From assembly GCA_944470555.2 (NCBI GenBank), contig OX104134.1, positions 113,020,701 to 113,084,700 of the forward strand: DNA of 64,000 bases, given 5' to 3'. A program made the position numbers and the translations under genes. Positions 1 to 13,010 of this stretch are shown here, piece by piece. How positions within the stretch are numbered: the stretch's first letter is position 1; the number at the start of each line of letters is the position of its first letter. Source of the DNA: Heterobilharzia americana. Taxonomy: Eukaryota; Platyhelminthes; Trematoda; Strigeidida; Schistosomatidae. Under the pieces are notes generated by a model that saw only the letters and a program-made list of their open reading frames with translations, was not told the origin of the DNA and searched no databases.

Positions 1-257
1 ATAATAATTGTGACAATGATAGACTAACAAACTATAGACCACTGTTTCGGAGCCTTATGTGGAGTGGAATTTCGTTCAAATTGTCGCTGAACCAACCACC
101 TGCGGCTACTCTCCACCACTCCGTTCCCTTTGGTCATCAAAACTAGAAGTCATTTCGATAAATTAATTAGGAACTGATGTAAGATACAGTTAGCTGAACA
201 GAAGATATCAATAAAACAAATTCTATTTCAAATTGAATTTCGAAATACGTAAAGCAA

Positions 258-293
258 TGTGTGTGTGTGAGAGAGAGAGGGAAAGAGAGAGAG
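258..293. repeat. Compound (GT)n(GA)n microsatellite
   Basis: A short GT run passes directly into GA repeats with a small interruption (gggaaa), then more GA. It is a simple-sequence repeat and is probably length-polymorphic. Confidence 0.9.
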
Positions 294-1444
294 TAAACTA
301 GAGCAAATAAGTATCTAACCAAATGGGTTACAGTTAATCGATAAAAACAAACAAAATGAATCGAAAACCAAACAAATTACTGCTGGCAACAACAATAATA
401 AAGATAACACTGATGAATATAAAAATCCTGTCTGTAAAAGTATAACCAGTTACTGGACAGGATCATATATTATGATATGCATACACGTTGCCTACGGCAT
501 GAAATTATCTTAGGGGTAGGAAATATTCCGTATTCCGCATCATTTAATCATATCATATGAATAACAGTATTATGTACTATTGCTTGTCTGTATTTCCCCC
601 TTACTTTTTGTATTTATCCCTATGACATAATTTATAGGAAATTTTAAGATGACTTCCACAATGTGACCGAAAAAATCCTCGTAGATTGAATGCAGGTTTC
701 ACAGAATTTTCGGTGGTGTGGTAACCAGTTATATTTTACATCTATAAACCACTTCATCATATCTGAACATAGAGAAACAACGTCAACTCTACCTCTCCAA
801 ACACTACTTTAGGACCAAATAGCAGTGGATAAACTACATCCGGAAAGTTTTAAATATTCATTACCTTCTTGTGACTGCTTTTCGCACTAAGGTAAAAGAA
901 CAAAAGTGGATGCCTTGTGCTGGAGATGAATATAAAAAGTGAACTTATTCAGATGGCAAGTAAACCGAATGCCGAAAAACTTCCCAAACGTCATGCGGAA
1001 AAAAGTCGAATCTGTACAAAGAAATAGACCTGTTGCTCAGTAACTTCTCCATAGAAATGCATATTTTTTCGTAGATTCAACATAAGGTAAGAGACAACTA
1101 AAGTTTTTAAAAGTTGAACTGCTGAGTAGTAAAAAAGTCTTCACATACTCTTATACAAGAAAACGGATCATCATGGAAAGAATTCATACAACATACAATA
1201 ATATCATATTCAGACTCACTTCTACTCCAATATAATTTAAACGATTCAGATAATAACGCGTATTTCACTCTATATGGAAGGAATGAACCAGTGAACACGA
1301 TAGTGAGAGATAAAGAGACACAAAAATACTTCATCAATAAAACAAATCAAATCGGTTAATTCTAACCACCATCACAATCACCTATAAAATAAATAAAAAA
1401 CAGGGATTGAAATGTTACTCTTTTTTTATAGTGGAACACTTGTA

Positions 1445-1574
1445 AACACCTCGAATGTGTCAAGCATAAAGCGTATCTGCAACCCCAAGGGAACTGATGC
1501 CCCCTGTGGGATTCAAACCACCGTCATCCAGCATTGTAGTGAGCAACGTTACCACTGAGCTGTCCGGACCAACG
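1445..1574 (-). mobile_element. tRNA-derived SINE fragment
   Basis: On the minus strand the head reads like a tRNA gene. An A-box-like AGCTCAGTGGTAACG is followed about 45 bases later by a B-box-like GGTTTGAATCCC, the internal promoter layout of RNA polymerase III. The folding arms of a true tRNA are not kept, and the body runs into unrelated sequence (CAGTTCCCTTGGGGTTGC). It is best read as a SINE copy and not a functional tRNA gene. Its body differs from the other SINEs in the window, so it may belong to a separate subfamily. Confidence 0.55.
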
Positions 1575-1854
1575 TTAACCGCCTGTAAGGGACTAGATTA
1601 TTTAGATTGATTGATTACTAGGGAACAAACAATTTCACGTTCTCAAGCTCTGAGTGTTGACCGAATTCTATCGACCATTTAGCAGTGTTAACAAGTTAGA
1701 AGAATATTCTGTTTACTGATTACGTTACATCCTAAAGCAGTACAATGTAAGTATTTACAGATCAGATCATCAATTTTGATGAAAGGTATTCAAGCTGTTA
1801 AAAATTTAAACAGATCACAAAAATTTATAAAACAATAAGACACACAAATAAAAT

Positions 1855-3960
1855 CAAGGTAGAACCTTGCACACAATAGCATCGTCCAAGTTGCCACACT
1901 TCACAGTAGCATGCAAAGAACAAGAGGGTAGAGAAAGAGCAATATCAATGTAGTCATAGGTGCATAGGAGGAAAAGGAGTTTAAAAGTTAAGACAAGTGA
2001 AAAGGTGCAGGCCTTTGAAGATATCAAAGAGTGAATGAATCTGAGCTGTTCCAAGTGACTGTCAGCCATATCACCAAGGCTCTTCATCTACTAATTCCTG
2101 TCGTCTCGAGGACCCCAGCCAAGCAATTTACATTACCCTAAATGGCTCAGACCAACAGTAAGACTTTACGGATTGATATCACGTCTCAATCTGGCTACTC
2201 TCAACGCAAACCAACTTCAGCTAAAATCAAGGTCGGCGGTGGCTGAACATATACGGAACATGTCCGAGCAACCTCAGTCAGTGAAAGTTCACAACCATAT
2301 CGACGAACTAGCCTGCGTCACCTATTAACCTTCGTCCAACAACAACATTGCTTATATCATGACTCCAAGCACAAAAATAATGCTGTGAAAACAGCTGTAG
2401 TCGAAATTCTACAATATCTTCATACCTTCTACCTTTAATGGCCATTTTTCACAGCCATCTAACAGGACAGAATAGAATGCAGTGCAATATACCCGCCACT
2501 TAGCAGATAGTCAGATTTCTCGTCAGCGCAAGAGATGACGGAACCTCATAAATATGGAACAAGACGTCTGTATCGAAGCCAAGGCTCTGTCAGCGGCCAG
2601 TCCTTTCGGGTTGTTCCAATTCTCCAGGTAGGTGAAGTGGTTGATGCGTTCCACTACTTCACTCGCTATGCAGCATCTTACATTCGACAAATGTGAGATG
2701 CATGCCAAACAAACATACTCATATTTATGCTCAACGCATTCACAAGACTCTGCATTTTGTCAGCATCTTCACCTAGCAGGAAAATCTCGTCCATGTACTC
2801 CAAGTAAATCAGATTTACTCCATGGAGTAGACCAATCCCTATTAAGTCAGACGTACCTAGAATGATATCCATTAGTACATCTGTAATGAAATTAAACAGG
2901 AATAGTGACAGCTGGCATCCCTAGAGGATACCACTAGTTGTTGTCAATTTACATGACAACTCTCCATAAGCCCCTACACGGCAGCATCAGTTTGAGGAGA
3001 GAGCTTTGGCTAGAGTTACAAAATTGCTTGCTAGGCTTTTCACAGTTGAACACTTCGATAACACTTCTTGGTAGACAGAGTAGAATATCGTCTTTATGTG
3101 ATGAGACATATCTAGTGTCGAAGGTCAGGAAGTCTGTCTGGGTTCAAAAATCTGGCAGAAGGTGAACAATACACACACACACAAACAGGTTCGAAACCCA
3201 TCTAGTTTACTCAGGTTTTCGGTTACCAAACGCGATTCAGACGTCTGATAATTCTAGAACCAGGAATTTTAAACAGTATGCTCGTTAGATCGAATCTCCT
3301 GTGAGAATTACAAGATGATTCCACACCTTCCTTGTAGACTGGAACAATCAGTGATTGAAACCAATCAAAGGGTATAATATTTGATTCTCATACGCATAAT
3401 ACACTGCAAGCCCGTGATCAATAGTCCGAAATCACTGTATTTAAATACCTCCGGCAGCAGCCCATCTGGACCTCTTTGCGTTAGGTTACTAATAAGCTTC
3501 ACAACTGCTATCTCATTGTTCCCTTCAAGATCCGATTGGACAGCGAGGAATGTAATAATAACCAAGGGTCAGTTGAGTTGTTCCTCGAAGTGTTCCATCC
3601 ACTACTCCTGTAGTCTCCCCCAGGAGTGAATCGTAAACCCATCCTTCGTTATAATCTCATTAACCACTAACTTGTGACACAGTTAACTTGCTAAGTCCAA
3701 ACAACAAACTTTTGCCATCTATTTCCATTGCCTTCGCTACAAACCACTATTTACGGTCATTGCGGAAACCTCTCCTCAATCTAAATTCATGTTGTGCTAA
3801 GAGCCTGCAGGAATGCACTCATGTTCATTTATTATTTTTGAAGAAGCAGATAACATCCGACGACCCTTTTTCACTTCCTCCTCTGTGTCAGATACAGTCT
3901 TTAAAGCTGCAAAACAATGGAGGTGAAACCAAGCTAATTCCGGATTAGTGACACTTTCAT
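1855..3960 (-). mobile_element. Degenerate LINE (LINE-B copy 1), RT to 3' end
   Basis: A broken non-LTR retrotransposon read on the minus strand from about 3960 down to 1855. Conceptual translation across frames gives RT landmarks in the expected order. A GPDGLLPEVFK block (about 3436-3475) is followed by a degraded GCQLSLFLFNF block (about 2888-2922). Next comes the catalytic-box region, where the expected YADD reads YMDE (about 2753-2807). A FTYLENW block (about 2615-2645) and a C-terminal MADSHLEQLRFIHSL block (about 2030-2075) complete it. Stops and frameshifts interrupt all of it, so no protein can be made. The same family recurs at 9.8-11.2, 12.7, 13.6, 22.0, 25.6, 28.2 and 61.9 kb. I do not assign a named clade. 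It is an endonuclease-type LINE. Confidence 0.75.
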
Positions 3961-6900
3961 GTTCCAATGACTGTCTTGCCTGTTTCTCACTGGAAGCAGC
4001 TGCACCACGAATGGTCTGAGAGCTGTAGCTTTTCGACGTTTACTTAGGCGCACATACACGCGTGATCTCTGTTCAAACACGTGCTCTAGAAGAACCAGTT
4101 GTCTCAGTACATTTGCAGCAGATTATCGTCAATTTCCGTACTTCCAAATGGGATTCCTTTCTATCAGAATTAGCTTACTTACTTGTTTGTGCATTCAATT
4201 AGCCGCTACAAAAAACACATAGGAACATACGGTTTTCAGTAAGAAGACAGAGTTTTCGATAAAACTCATTCTTCAGACACGGAATCAGCGTAAAATCTCG
4301 CACACAGGTGCATCGGTTCAAGCAAATGTCAAACGAGCCTGCTGTCTTCCAGCCGGAAAAACACTGATTATGGAGTTAGACAATATGAAAATGAAAACGA
4401 ACAACTGAAGCAAGTATTCGATAATTCTAGCTACACAAAAGATTACGTATGATATTGCCATTATTTTTTAAGGCGGTCATGCTTTGGATGTGCTTAATTT
4501 CTGTCATCCAGCCATAAAGTTCACCTTTGACATGAGCAATTGGCAGGAAATTTTCCTACTCATGCATAAGCAAAAAAGGAGTCTAGTGAAAAGTTGGGTT
4601 CAATTTTGACAAAGTCGAAATACAAGGGTTAGTGGCCATGTTTCTACTTCTAGGTACCCATAAGTTGCAGTGCTAACGACCGACATATCTACACTGTTGA
4701 ATAAATGAGAAAAGAGATAACCCAACAAAACATGCCAATGACAATGGTTGTCAACTGCTGTATCCAGTTGGAAGTCAGACCCAAACTCCTCACAGAGAAT
4801 CACATCTTAAACCCCTGAAGAAAATTTTTTACATCAGTGTTGAAAATAGGATTCTTCAGTCTGCAGTGTTTCCTAACGAGTTTAGAAGTAAAATCTTGTG
4901 TACGACAAGATATATGCCAGTCCAATGTTTCTAGTCAAGTTAGATTTATTAGTCTTTTGATGCTTGTTTCGGACAAGTGAGGACTTTCTTCAGGTATAAG
5001 CCGTATGTAATTCGGATAAAATTGCTTCAGTTATCCTATTCATTGCTTGGTGCTTGATTCTAAAAGGATCAAGACAGTTACAAAATGGGGCATGCTAAAC
5101 GTAGCATTCATCTTGGAGGTTGCAGCGGCCTCAATGAAGTGTTAACGAAACCTGTACCGCGATATGAAATTTAAATCTGGGTTTCGATGGGTTAAGGCGT
5201 TTTTTGTATCACTACTGCTGATAGTAGAGCGCTGCAGTGTTTCTCCTTTTTATAATACGGCTGTGAAAAACAACTGCCAAAAATAGGTAGCACAAATATA
5301 CTATAAATATTCAGTTTAACATTTTCTACAGTAACATAAGCAGAGTCCAGTAAAGGTACCCAGTCAGCAATACAGAGTTCAGGCGTAAAAATTGAGGTGA
5401 GTCAAGTGAATTATTTAAGATTACGAAACTTCAATAAATAAGAAGGTAGAGGGACAAATCGGGTATTGATTTAGTTGCCCGTTGTGTTATAACATAATAA
5501 TAATTGTAATAATCTTAATGTTGGGTGGCAAGGCAAAATTAGAACTGTGGAATTTCCAACCAAATCGCTTTAAGTAGGAGAAATCGACAGTTGGTATGGG
5601 TAAAAACCTATGGTACCAACACAGAGGCGTTACGTTTGTATCTTCCTCTAAATTCAGTACATTTAATCACTCGATCGATAACTGTTTCCCATTCAGTTAT
5701 CTTCTTTCTAGTTCATCTTAACATTTCGTTATTTTTCTCGCTAATTCTACTCTTTCATCGAACTGTTGAGAATATTGGAGAGGAAATACAGTTGATGTGC
5801 AATTACATCTAAAGACGTAAACACACAAAGGGCGAAACAGAAATAAGGTGGAAAACATATCAAAAAAATTTACTCAATACACAATAAAGTATAAGCCATT
5901 CACTTCAGTAGAGAGAAATTATAACTTCTCCTTCAGTTTAATTGACCATAATGATCTTCATCCATGTAAAAAAAGATCGAACTGTCAACCAAATATATAC
6001 CTATATTATTTAGTCTTACCCCTAAAATTATATAGATAAATCTGCCAAAGTTCTTATTCGAATAGCACACTAAAATCTTACTTGTCTACAAGTAAAGTTA
6101 GTTGATGGATTACCCTGTGAAAGATACTAATAGTTGATTAATGTGGTTCTTTTCCAAATCTCAAAGAAACTGTGAAAGACAACATTTTTCCCAAGATTTT
6201 CGCTACACAAAGTATACATCTGCCTTGATCACACACAAATATATATCCTGTATTACTTTGTATATAAATGTTCTGCATATCAATTTAAATATCATGCTAG
6301 TTTAGCGTACAATGTTTTAGCGTGCGTGGTAAAGGTTTTTAATAAACCGTCATTTAACAAACAACTTTGATATGTGCCTCGTAAGTTAGTAAGAAATATC
6401 ACATTTATAGGGTAACAAAAGAGGTATGCAGATTATCGAGTCAGAACTTGAAATACCTTTTGATGCTAGAATCGATCAAAATTTCTAAAACTAAATAGTT
6501 ACTATACGACCGACACGCTCACGGATCTGCTACTTTTAACCGACTCAAAGAATCTATACACATTTGGGAGACAGCACTAAGTGTGAATAACCCTGTGAGA
6601 AATGTGTCCTAAAAGTGAAATGTATTTTCGAAGAATATTCTTTATAAAACACTGTAAAAAGCATAGAGTAATCGGTTCAGCACTTTTCAGTACGGATTGA
6701 TACGTTTTACATAATCACTGTGGTCTATGGAGATTTACAGCTAATATACTGAAACAGCAAAAAGTTAAGGGTCTTGTTTTTTCGTACTGGTGTATTCTGC
6801 GTAACTCAGTGGAAAATGATAGCTGCCAAAACAAAAATTCATTTTCTACTGTAAAATGATATGATCAACTGCTTCAACAACTTAAAGGCATTCTCATGAA

Positions 6901-7152
6901 GGGTTCATCTTCATTAGGTTAAAATCCAACTGACCCATAGATGTCGAAGTAGTATGCATATCACTAGAATGGATATTGAGTGACTGCATCTTTAAGAACC
7001 CTCAAGTGGAGTAAAAGTCGTTTAGAGTTCCCTGGTCTTAAGTAATTAAACGTATGATAAAAAGTAGTCTTTTAAAAGAAAATATGGAGAAGGAAAACTT
7101 GAATACAACAACGACAATTAGACAGAAAATTTCTATGAAGAATTCAACTTAC

Positions 7153-7398
7153 AAAATTTTCTGTAATTATTTTTGAACGCTGTTCAAACGCCGATCGTAT
7201 ACTTGTATCTTCCCAGATTGCGCGTAATGCAGGCACAATTTCTAAAAACTCCTCTTCTAACCAAAGTGGTTGACTAAGTCGAGCGCGTTCATGACGCATC
7301 ATTCGAGTATCTCTGAAGTGAATTTCAATATCTCTACCAGCCTGAGCAGCAGCAGAATCATCTCCACCACCCCAAGGAATATTGAGACTTTCTCGTGC
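7153..7398 (-). CDS. G-protein alpha subunit G12/13 class, exon 2 (partial gene)
   Basis: An internal exon of 246 bases (82 codons, residues 102-183 of the joined reading frame) encoding the start of the all-helical domain. The diagnostic stretch is ARESLNIPWG at its start, matching the ARExLxIPWG signature of G-alpha 12/13 and unlike Gs, Gi or Gq. Further on, VPALRAIWEDTSIRSAFEQR matches the family pattern of (I/L)P(A/S)(I/L)(R/K)xLWxDxxIQxxxxRR. The acceptor is an AG at 7400-7399 preceded by a T-rich tract on the minus strand. The donor is GTAAGT at 7152-7147. Both ends are in phase 0, so it joins exon 1 without a gap and leaves phase 0 for the next exon, which is not in the window. An insert after IPWGGGDD (SAAAQAG) is longer than I expect for vertebrate homologues. 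G12/13 proteins act at the inner plasma membrane, linking receptors to RhoGEFs. Confidence 0.88.
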
Positions 7399-9307
7399 CT
7401 TTATACAAAAAAGTGAGAAAAGAAATGTGCTAGATTGCAAAAAGAAACTAGTACGAACAAGACATGAAAGGTAATTACCATATGAATACTACATCCAAAC
7501 ATTATTTCCAAGCTAACTTACAGTCACAACATTCAACTTTCTTCTTAGTCTTGGATGAAGCTCAGAATCATCATTTTAAAAATAGATATGGAGTACTAAT
7601 AACCATTCCAATTAAAAACAGAACTAGATAAGGAAGATAGTTCTTCTCTACCCTACAATAATTGAGTTCATAAACGGTATTTGACTTTTATAAGAGCTGA
7701 TGTCACTAAACAGATAACAGCGTTTTATTTATAAGAACCGGGAACAAAAGATGATGATACTACCCAAATATTTCAACAAAGCAAATGATGTTCACACCGG
7801 TTGAAAATAAGGGATCCTTGAGCGAATTTCAACCGAAAGACATGTGACTATCAGACAAACAAGATTTCCCCTTCGAAAAATAGAGTTCACGACAAAAAGT
7901 AGACAACATGAAGCCAAGTAGTGAAAAAGATGAATGAATGGCAAGAATACTTCGTATTGATAGTGCATCATTTCAGGTTATTACACCCTATAACCGAACA
8001 GTTAGTGATAACTGGTAGGCGAAAAGACAAAGAAAACAAACTACACATTAGATAAAAGTAAAACGTTACGCTCAACTGAGACTAAATAGGTTAAGAATAA
8101 GATGTTCAGTACTCACAATGAGGCAATAAGTGGAAGTAACTACGCCATTGATACTACTACTGGACCCTGTTGCCTAAATCTCCCAATCACTGCTTTCCGT
8201 GATTTAACGGATTGCAGAAACCAGGTTGATTATTCCACACAAGGTTGAAACCAGCACTTAAAAATTTCATGTTTCACTGTTATGTCTTCATCTAACAATT
8301 CCAATGCTTCTCTCAACCTAGGCCTATTCTGATCACTTTCTTACAGCACACACTATTAGTATTTCAGCTCCATCGGTCAACTTAGCTTCATATGCTTATC
8401 AAATCTCTTGTCCTTTTGACAAAAAACAATAGCGATAAAAAAATATCTGACTTTATAAACGGTGTTTTACCGATTTAGAATAAACCAAGGGACCACAGAA
8501 AAAAGAAAGATATATCGACGATACACAATTAGAATTCACTGTGATATTAAGTAATCATTTTATGGCAGACAATTATTCTTCACCCGATTACTTCAAACAT
8601 CTACCGTTACTTAAGAAATTAAGTTTGGAGGGCATACTCAGAGGTTCTTAGAAAATCTTGACAACAGGGGATTCTAGGATGAACACTGAATCCCACTAGG
8701 GATTGTCCATATCATGTATCTGCATCACAGTCGGTGTTTTAGTTCTGATTGAAACCCAGAAACAACACTCATTGTTCCAAACGTCAAAGCATTACATACT
8801 AAGCTAATGAGTTACTATAGTCATACATTATTCAAGTCTGGTAAGCTGTTATTGGAATATGCCATACCCTTTGTTGTTGATTTTCTAGAACAAATTAATA
8901 AGTCTGCCTAAATATGTTAGTGTCTCCTATTTTGCTAAGAATTTTCACATACACATCATTACTTGAGAAAGTATCTTTGCGTTAAAGCCAACACTGGTTT
9001 CTAAGTCATGCTCAAGAATTTAAGTGAAAAAAGTTACATTTTTATTTCTATTCGCATCAGGAATGTTCAAAAATTTAAAAAGTAAAGTGTGCTTAATCTC
9101 ATTTTAGGAATATGTGTAAATATGCTATCATTTGAAACAGAGGACAATTGAAGGAACAATACTCGATATTCTACCGCATTATGATTACACCACAAAGGAC
9201 ACAAAATATACAGATTGTTTACAGTCATTATCCTTTTCCACTACATAAATATGTACCAATACATTTAGGTAAATATTGCTTTAAGTATCAACACGGCATT
9301 CAGTTTC

Positions 9308-9311
<4 letters not shown>

Positions 9312-9348
<37 letters not shown>
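9312..9348. repeat. (AT)n microsatellite
   Basis: An uninterrupted alternating AT run of about 37 bases inside the G-alpha intron. Confidence 0.95.
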
Positions 9349-9351
<3 letters not shown>

Positions 9352-9829
9352 GTACATTTTTATCGAAGTACTTCTACACGTCAAGAAATTCTATATCAAT
9401 CTCGCCTTCTTAAAAACTAAGAAGGGAAACATATACTCAACACTAAACACGCCTTCGCTAGCAAACTGGAAAATTCCTACTGATTATTGATAAGGAGTGG
9501 ACAAGTTCTCACATCTGAAAATGTGACGGACATTCACATATTCAGTTTTTGCTGTGTAACAAGGTACTCATAGTGTATTTTTACACGCATAGCTTTTACA
9601 ATATATCTGGTTCACCGTTTCACGAAGGAATTCTCAAAACTTCAAATCCAGAAGATAAGTTTAACTTCAGCATGAAAAAAGGGGAAACAGGCGCAATGAA
9701 GAGAGGAAACATCACCGATAAAATTATCTCACATAGCTGATACAAGAGAGATAGATCAATACAGGACCAGGGATTACAGAATAACGGTTCAAACTGCCAT
9801 CAAGTGAGAATACACTAAGATGTAGGATA

Positions 9830-11160
9830 AAGAAATGAATATTAAAGCAATCAAGAATGGCAGAAAGTTGTAAAAAAGAGAAATATAAATGTAAAACTTT
9901 GGCACTGTTGTAGAATGTAATTCCATATTAGATTTGTTTATTTGATGCATAACACACAGTGATACAGTATTATTTACTTGATAATAATACATCAATGTGT
10001 TAAGCATCAAACCAACAAATCTAATATGGAAAAAGAGAGGGAGGTGGACTGAGAGAATACTGAAATCCAGTAGGACGAAGATAAAGAGGAGATACATCAG
10101 CACCACTGATAGATTTTGGTCTATATCACCTGAGCCTGCAGCCACAGGTTTCTGTTGTCACATGGACCTTAACCTGGAAGTCCATATTCCCCTGCACAGC
10201 TGAGACCAATAGCCAAAGACTTCATGTAATGACGGCATGTTTTAATCTGGCCTCTAACTTTTTTCTGCCTGAGCCTACTTCAGTAAACACTGTGCGACGA
10301 AACAGCGGGTGACTAGGCATGCGCAACACACGTCCTGGCCACCTGAGTCGGTGAGTGTTTACAAGCTCATCAATTGATTTCATTATTCACCCAGAAATTT
10401 TACGTCTGTTTTTTACGTTACTCACGTGGTAACACTGCAACACACGGCCTATGATACGACGGCGACAGTGGTCAACGACATTTAATGGCAATCTTTCACA
10501 ACCACATAGAAGAACAGGGCGAACTGTAGTACAGTATGTTTGACCCACAATAAAACACCTGACATCACGGAAGCCCGTAGATGACAAAAGCCTGTTGCAT
10601 CTATGAGGAGATTTCGTCGGTCACTTATTCACCAGGGCTGACTTCACTTCCCAGTTAAGTAAAGAGGTCAACGCGATAAACTCAACTCCTAATTGTTAGA
10701 TAGGGCACCAGTGAAGGAAAGTCGCGGAGAAGCTATACATTTGGGCAGTAAGAAACGCGTCTCTAACGCTCTCAAATTGTCAAAAGGCTCTGAATCTTGC
10801 CAGAGTCTTGACCAAATGGGAATACATTGTCAACATATTCTACATCTATAAGGGATTCTCCTGTCACAAGACCAATCAAGCCCTCTAAAGTCAGACAACG
10901 AGAAGGAGACCTCCACAAGAACGTCTATGACAAAATTAGTTAAGAATAGAGGGAGTGTACATCCTCAACGGAAATCACCCGACGTACGTAACTCACCTAA
11001 TAACTTACCATAGGTTCTAACACGTCCACGCGTGTTCGAGTGCAGAGCCATTAACAACGTGATGTACTTTTCCATCACCCATTACACTGACAGACACTGC
11101 TCTAAGACCTTTCAAATGACACAGTTATCCTCTTTTAGGTCCATAAACACAACTAGTGTC
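9830..11160 (-). mobile_element. Degenerate LINE (LINE-B copy 2), RT to 3' end
   Basis: Read on the minus strand from about 11160 downward. A VRTYGKLLGEL stretch near 11000-11040 is followed by a degraded PLFLTNFVIDVLVE block, the usual RT fingers/palm region. The better preserved C-terminal part at about 10387-10590 reads TVRPVLLCGCERLPLNVVDH then IIGRVLQCYHVSNVKNRRK, and then RLRWPGRVLRMPSH. This is the same protein family as the copy at 61.9-62.5 kb. The frame is broken many times. Its 5' side abuts the minus-strand Penelope-like copy at about 11170, so one probably inserted beside or into the other. The 3' tail contains the 107-bp near-palindrome listed separately. Confidence 0.7.
9923..10029. 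repeat. 107-bp near-perfect inverted repeat (hairpin)
   Basis: The arm at 9923-9953 is repeated in reverse complement at 9999-10029, with about 3 mismatches in 31 bases. The 45-base centre is itself partly self-complementary (acacacagtgatacag against atacatcaatgtgt), so nearly the whole segment could fold into one hairpin. It lies in the 3' tail of LINE-B copy 2. It could be a small foldback (MITE-like) element or an inverted duplication made during LINE insertion. Confidence 0.8.
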
Positions 11161-11169
11161 AGGCACCGG

Positions 11170-12480
11170 TAAGTGTGCTCGTGTCATATTTTTCTGACAA
11201 TTACTAATTAATTTACAAGGGCGATCGCAGGTAAGATGTCTTTGATGTATCTGATTTCTTGTCTCAGGTATGTCTTACTAGTGAATTTTTAGGCCTTGTT
11301 AAGTAGACGTTTTACTAAGCCAACTTTAGCTGACATAAAGCGAGTAACTATTCAAGTGTGACGGTTTCCTATAGAAACTAGTGTTTAAAGTCCTACCTTA
11401 TTTTCGTTTTATTCTGCGACTCAACATCGCTAACCCCCTCCACCACTTTCTGATTCATAGGTAAATTAGATTGCGCTGACCACTGAATTTACATGTGTAA
11501 GGATAGTATCTATGTGTTCGGATTTCAACACCGTAAACGTGTGTCATCTACATAACGAAACTTTACTTTCGGAGCAGGACTAAACGTTTCAACACCCATC
11601 TATTCCCAAGTATCCACAAATAAGTCTACCACGATCGGGGATATTAATGATCCCATGGTAACTCCTTCTGTTTGCATATTTTATCCTGAAACTTAAAGAT
11701 TGTGGATGATAGGCGTGGCACCTCAGTTCTCAGCGCAAGCTCAGTCATCACTGCACTTATTTCTAACTGCTTCCAGAGCCATGTCGATCAGTATATCAGT
11801 AAACACACTAGTTACATTAAGACTAACAATTTTTCCACCTTTTAACTATATGTAATGTATGCTTGAAGTCACAAGAAATTAGTAACTCTAGATGTAGTAA
11901 ATTTTCTAATTCGACCCAGTAACACAACTAAATATTTAGATAACTTATAAATAAGAATTCTTTTAAAGTCTGCTGTGAATTTCCTAGGATAACCCGGCTT
12001 ATTAATTTTAATAGTACCATAAATCCTACTGGGATCTTTAATTTTTCGGCATTAAATTAAACCATTTCAACTCAACTAGAAACGCTTTCATTTGGCGTTT
12101 TAGGTCCACTATAGTTTTTTAAACCTTATTCATAGTAATTATCATTTGTTTCTGAATTTCCTTATACAGCCATGTTTCAATATGTTCGTTGACATTCGGA
12201 ACGTAAACAAATTTGTTTAATACTACTGCTGAATTGCTTTTGTCTGACTTGGCAACTATTATATTGTTATCATTTCAAAAGTTCGTCAAAGCTTCCATTT
12301 CTGCCTTTGGTAAACTCTATTTAGTTTTTTTCTGTCGCTTGGATGTTAGTGTACCTTTTGGTCACCCCTCATCTGAAACTGAATTTAGTGCTATTTCATG
12401 TTTGGGAATGATATCTTCAGGTCTCAATCAATTAACTGCTACATTGAAGTTGGGTTTCTTTCAGCACCCTTACGATTTTT
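11170..12480 (-). mobile_element. Degenerate Penelope-like element (minus-strand copy)
   Basis: Conceptual minus-strand translation shows Penelope-like reverse transcriptase blocks in order from high to low coordinates. An N-terminal IIVAKSDKSNSAVVLNK (about 12170-12280) is followed by a VTSVFTDILIDMALEAVRNK block (about 11740-11830). Next come EGVTMGSLISPIVVDLF (about 11610-11665) and RYVDD (about 11530-11563). A weaker linker (LVKRLLNKA, near 11280-11330) follows. The YVDD catalytic box is intact, but stops and frameshifts occur in most segments. No GIY-YIG nuclease module is recognisable because LINE-B copy 2 begins about where it should follow. Confidence 0.75.
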
Positions 12481-12689
12481 AAGCTTAAAGCACAACTTGA
12501 GATGGTGACAACTAACCTTATTTCATTGATGACTGGCGATGTGCTAATCTTATTATTCTCAACCGAATACCTCTCTTCCATAGATTTTGAAAACAGATCG
12601 TGACCAAAGCGTAATTTTGCAAATAATACTATTTCATTGGGCGACACACCTGATACATCAACTAAAATGGAATTTCAGTCGATAAGGTT

Positions 12690-13010
12690 GTGACCATTCA
12701 TAGATTCAGGTGGTTGGGACATGCTACACATCCCTACTGACGATCTGCCTCGTCTCATAATGTTGGTTGAAGTAGGTTTAGGCTCAGAAACGGTTAGAGA
12801 TGACTAGGTTAACATTCGCCATCATCAGACCACTCCTTTGATGGTTGATCTCAGCTGTGTAGGGGAATGTAGATTTCCCAACTGGGGTCCACGTGACAAC
12901 AGAAATCTGTGTTTGCAGACTCTAAGTGATGCGGGACAGAATCTGTCAGTGGTGCTTACGTATCAATACATTATGTTTATCTAAATCTTCCCACTGGATT
13001 TCAGTATTCT
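12690..13010 (+). mobile_element. LINE-B fragment, C-terminal region
   Basis: In plus-strand orientation, FRWLGHATH then a degraded run reading like QLCRGM*ISQLGST*QQ then AGQNLSVV match the C-terminal LRWLGHVLRM...SHVGRCRLPSWGPRD region of the LINE-B family. After it, the 3' untranslated sequence shares an LDFSILSV-coding stretch with the tail of copy 2. It is only a 3' fragment. There is no endonuclease or RT domain here. Confidence 0.6.

Larger units (their letters stand above)
1..7152. other. Left-edge non-coding stretch, downstream of G-alpha exon 2
   Basis: This stretch follows the splice donor of G-alpha exon 2 on the minus strand, so it should be the next intron of that gene. I looked on the minus strand for the expected later G-alpha motifs (the DVGGQ switch II motif, the NKxD guanine-specificity motif) and did not see them. 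It holds a microsatellite near 258-293, a tRNA-like SINE near 1445-1574 and a degenerate LINE at about 1855-3960. Between about 3961 and 7152 I see no gene, RNA or recognisable mobile element, only AT-rich sequence with short chance open frames. Confidence 0.6.

Noticed and set aside
9789..10145. 118-codon minus-strand frame with hydrophobic runs
   Set aside because: Its start matches the LINE-B C-terminal and 3' tail (SGDIDQNLSVVLMYL), and its remainder spans the palindrome. It is repeat sequence and not a membrane protein gene.
12213..12482. 89-codon plus-strand frame
   Set aside because: It lies antisense to the minus-strand Penelope N-terminal region (VAKSDKSNSAVV).
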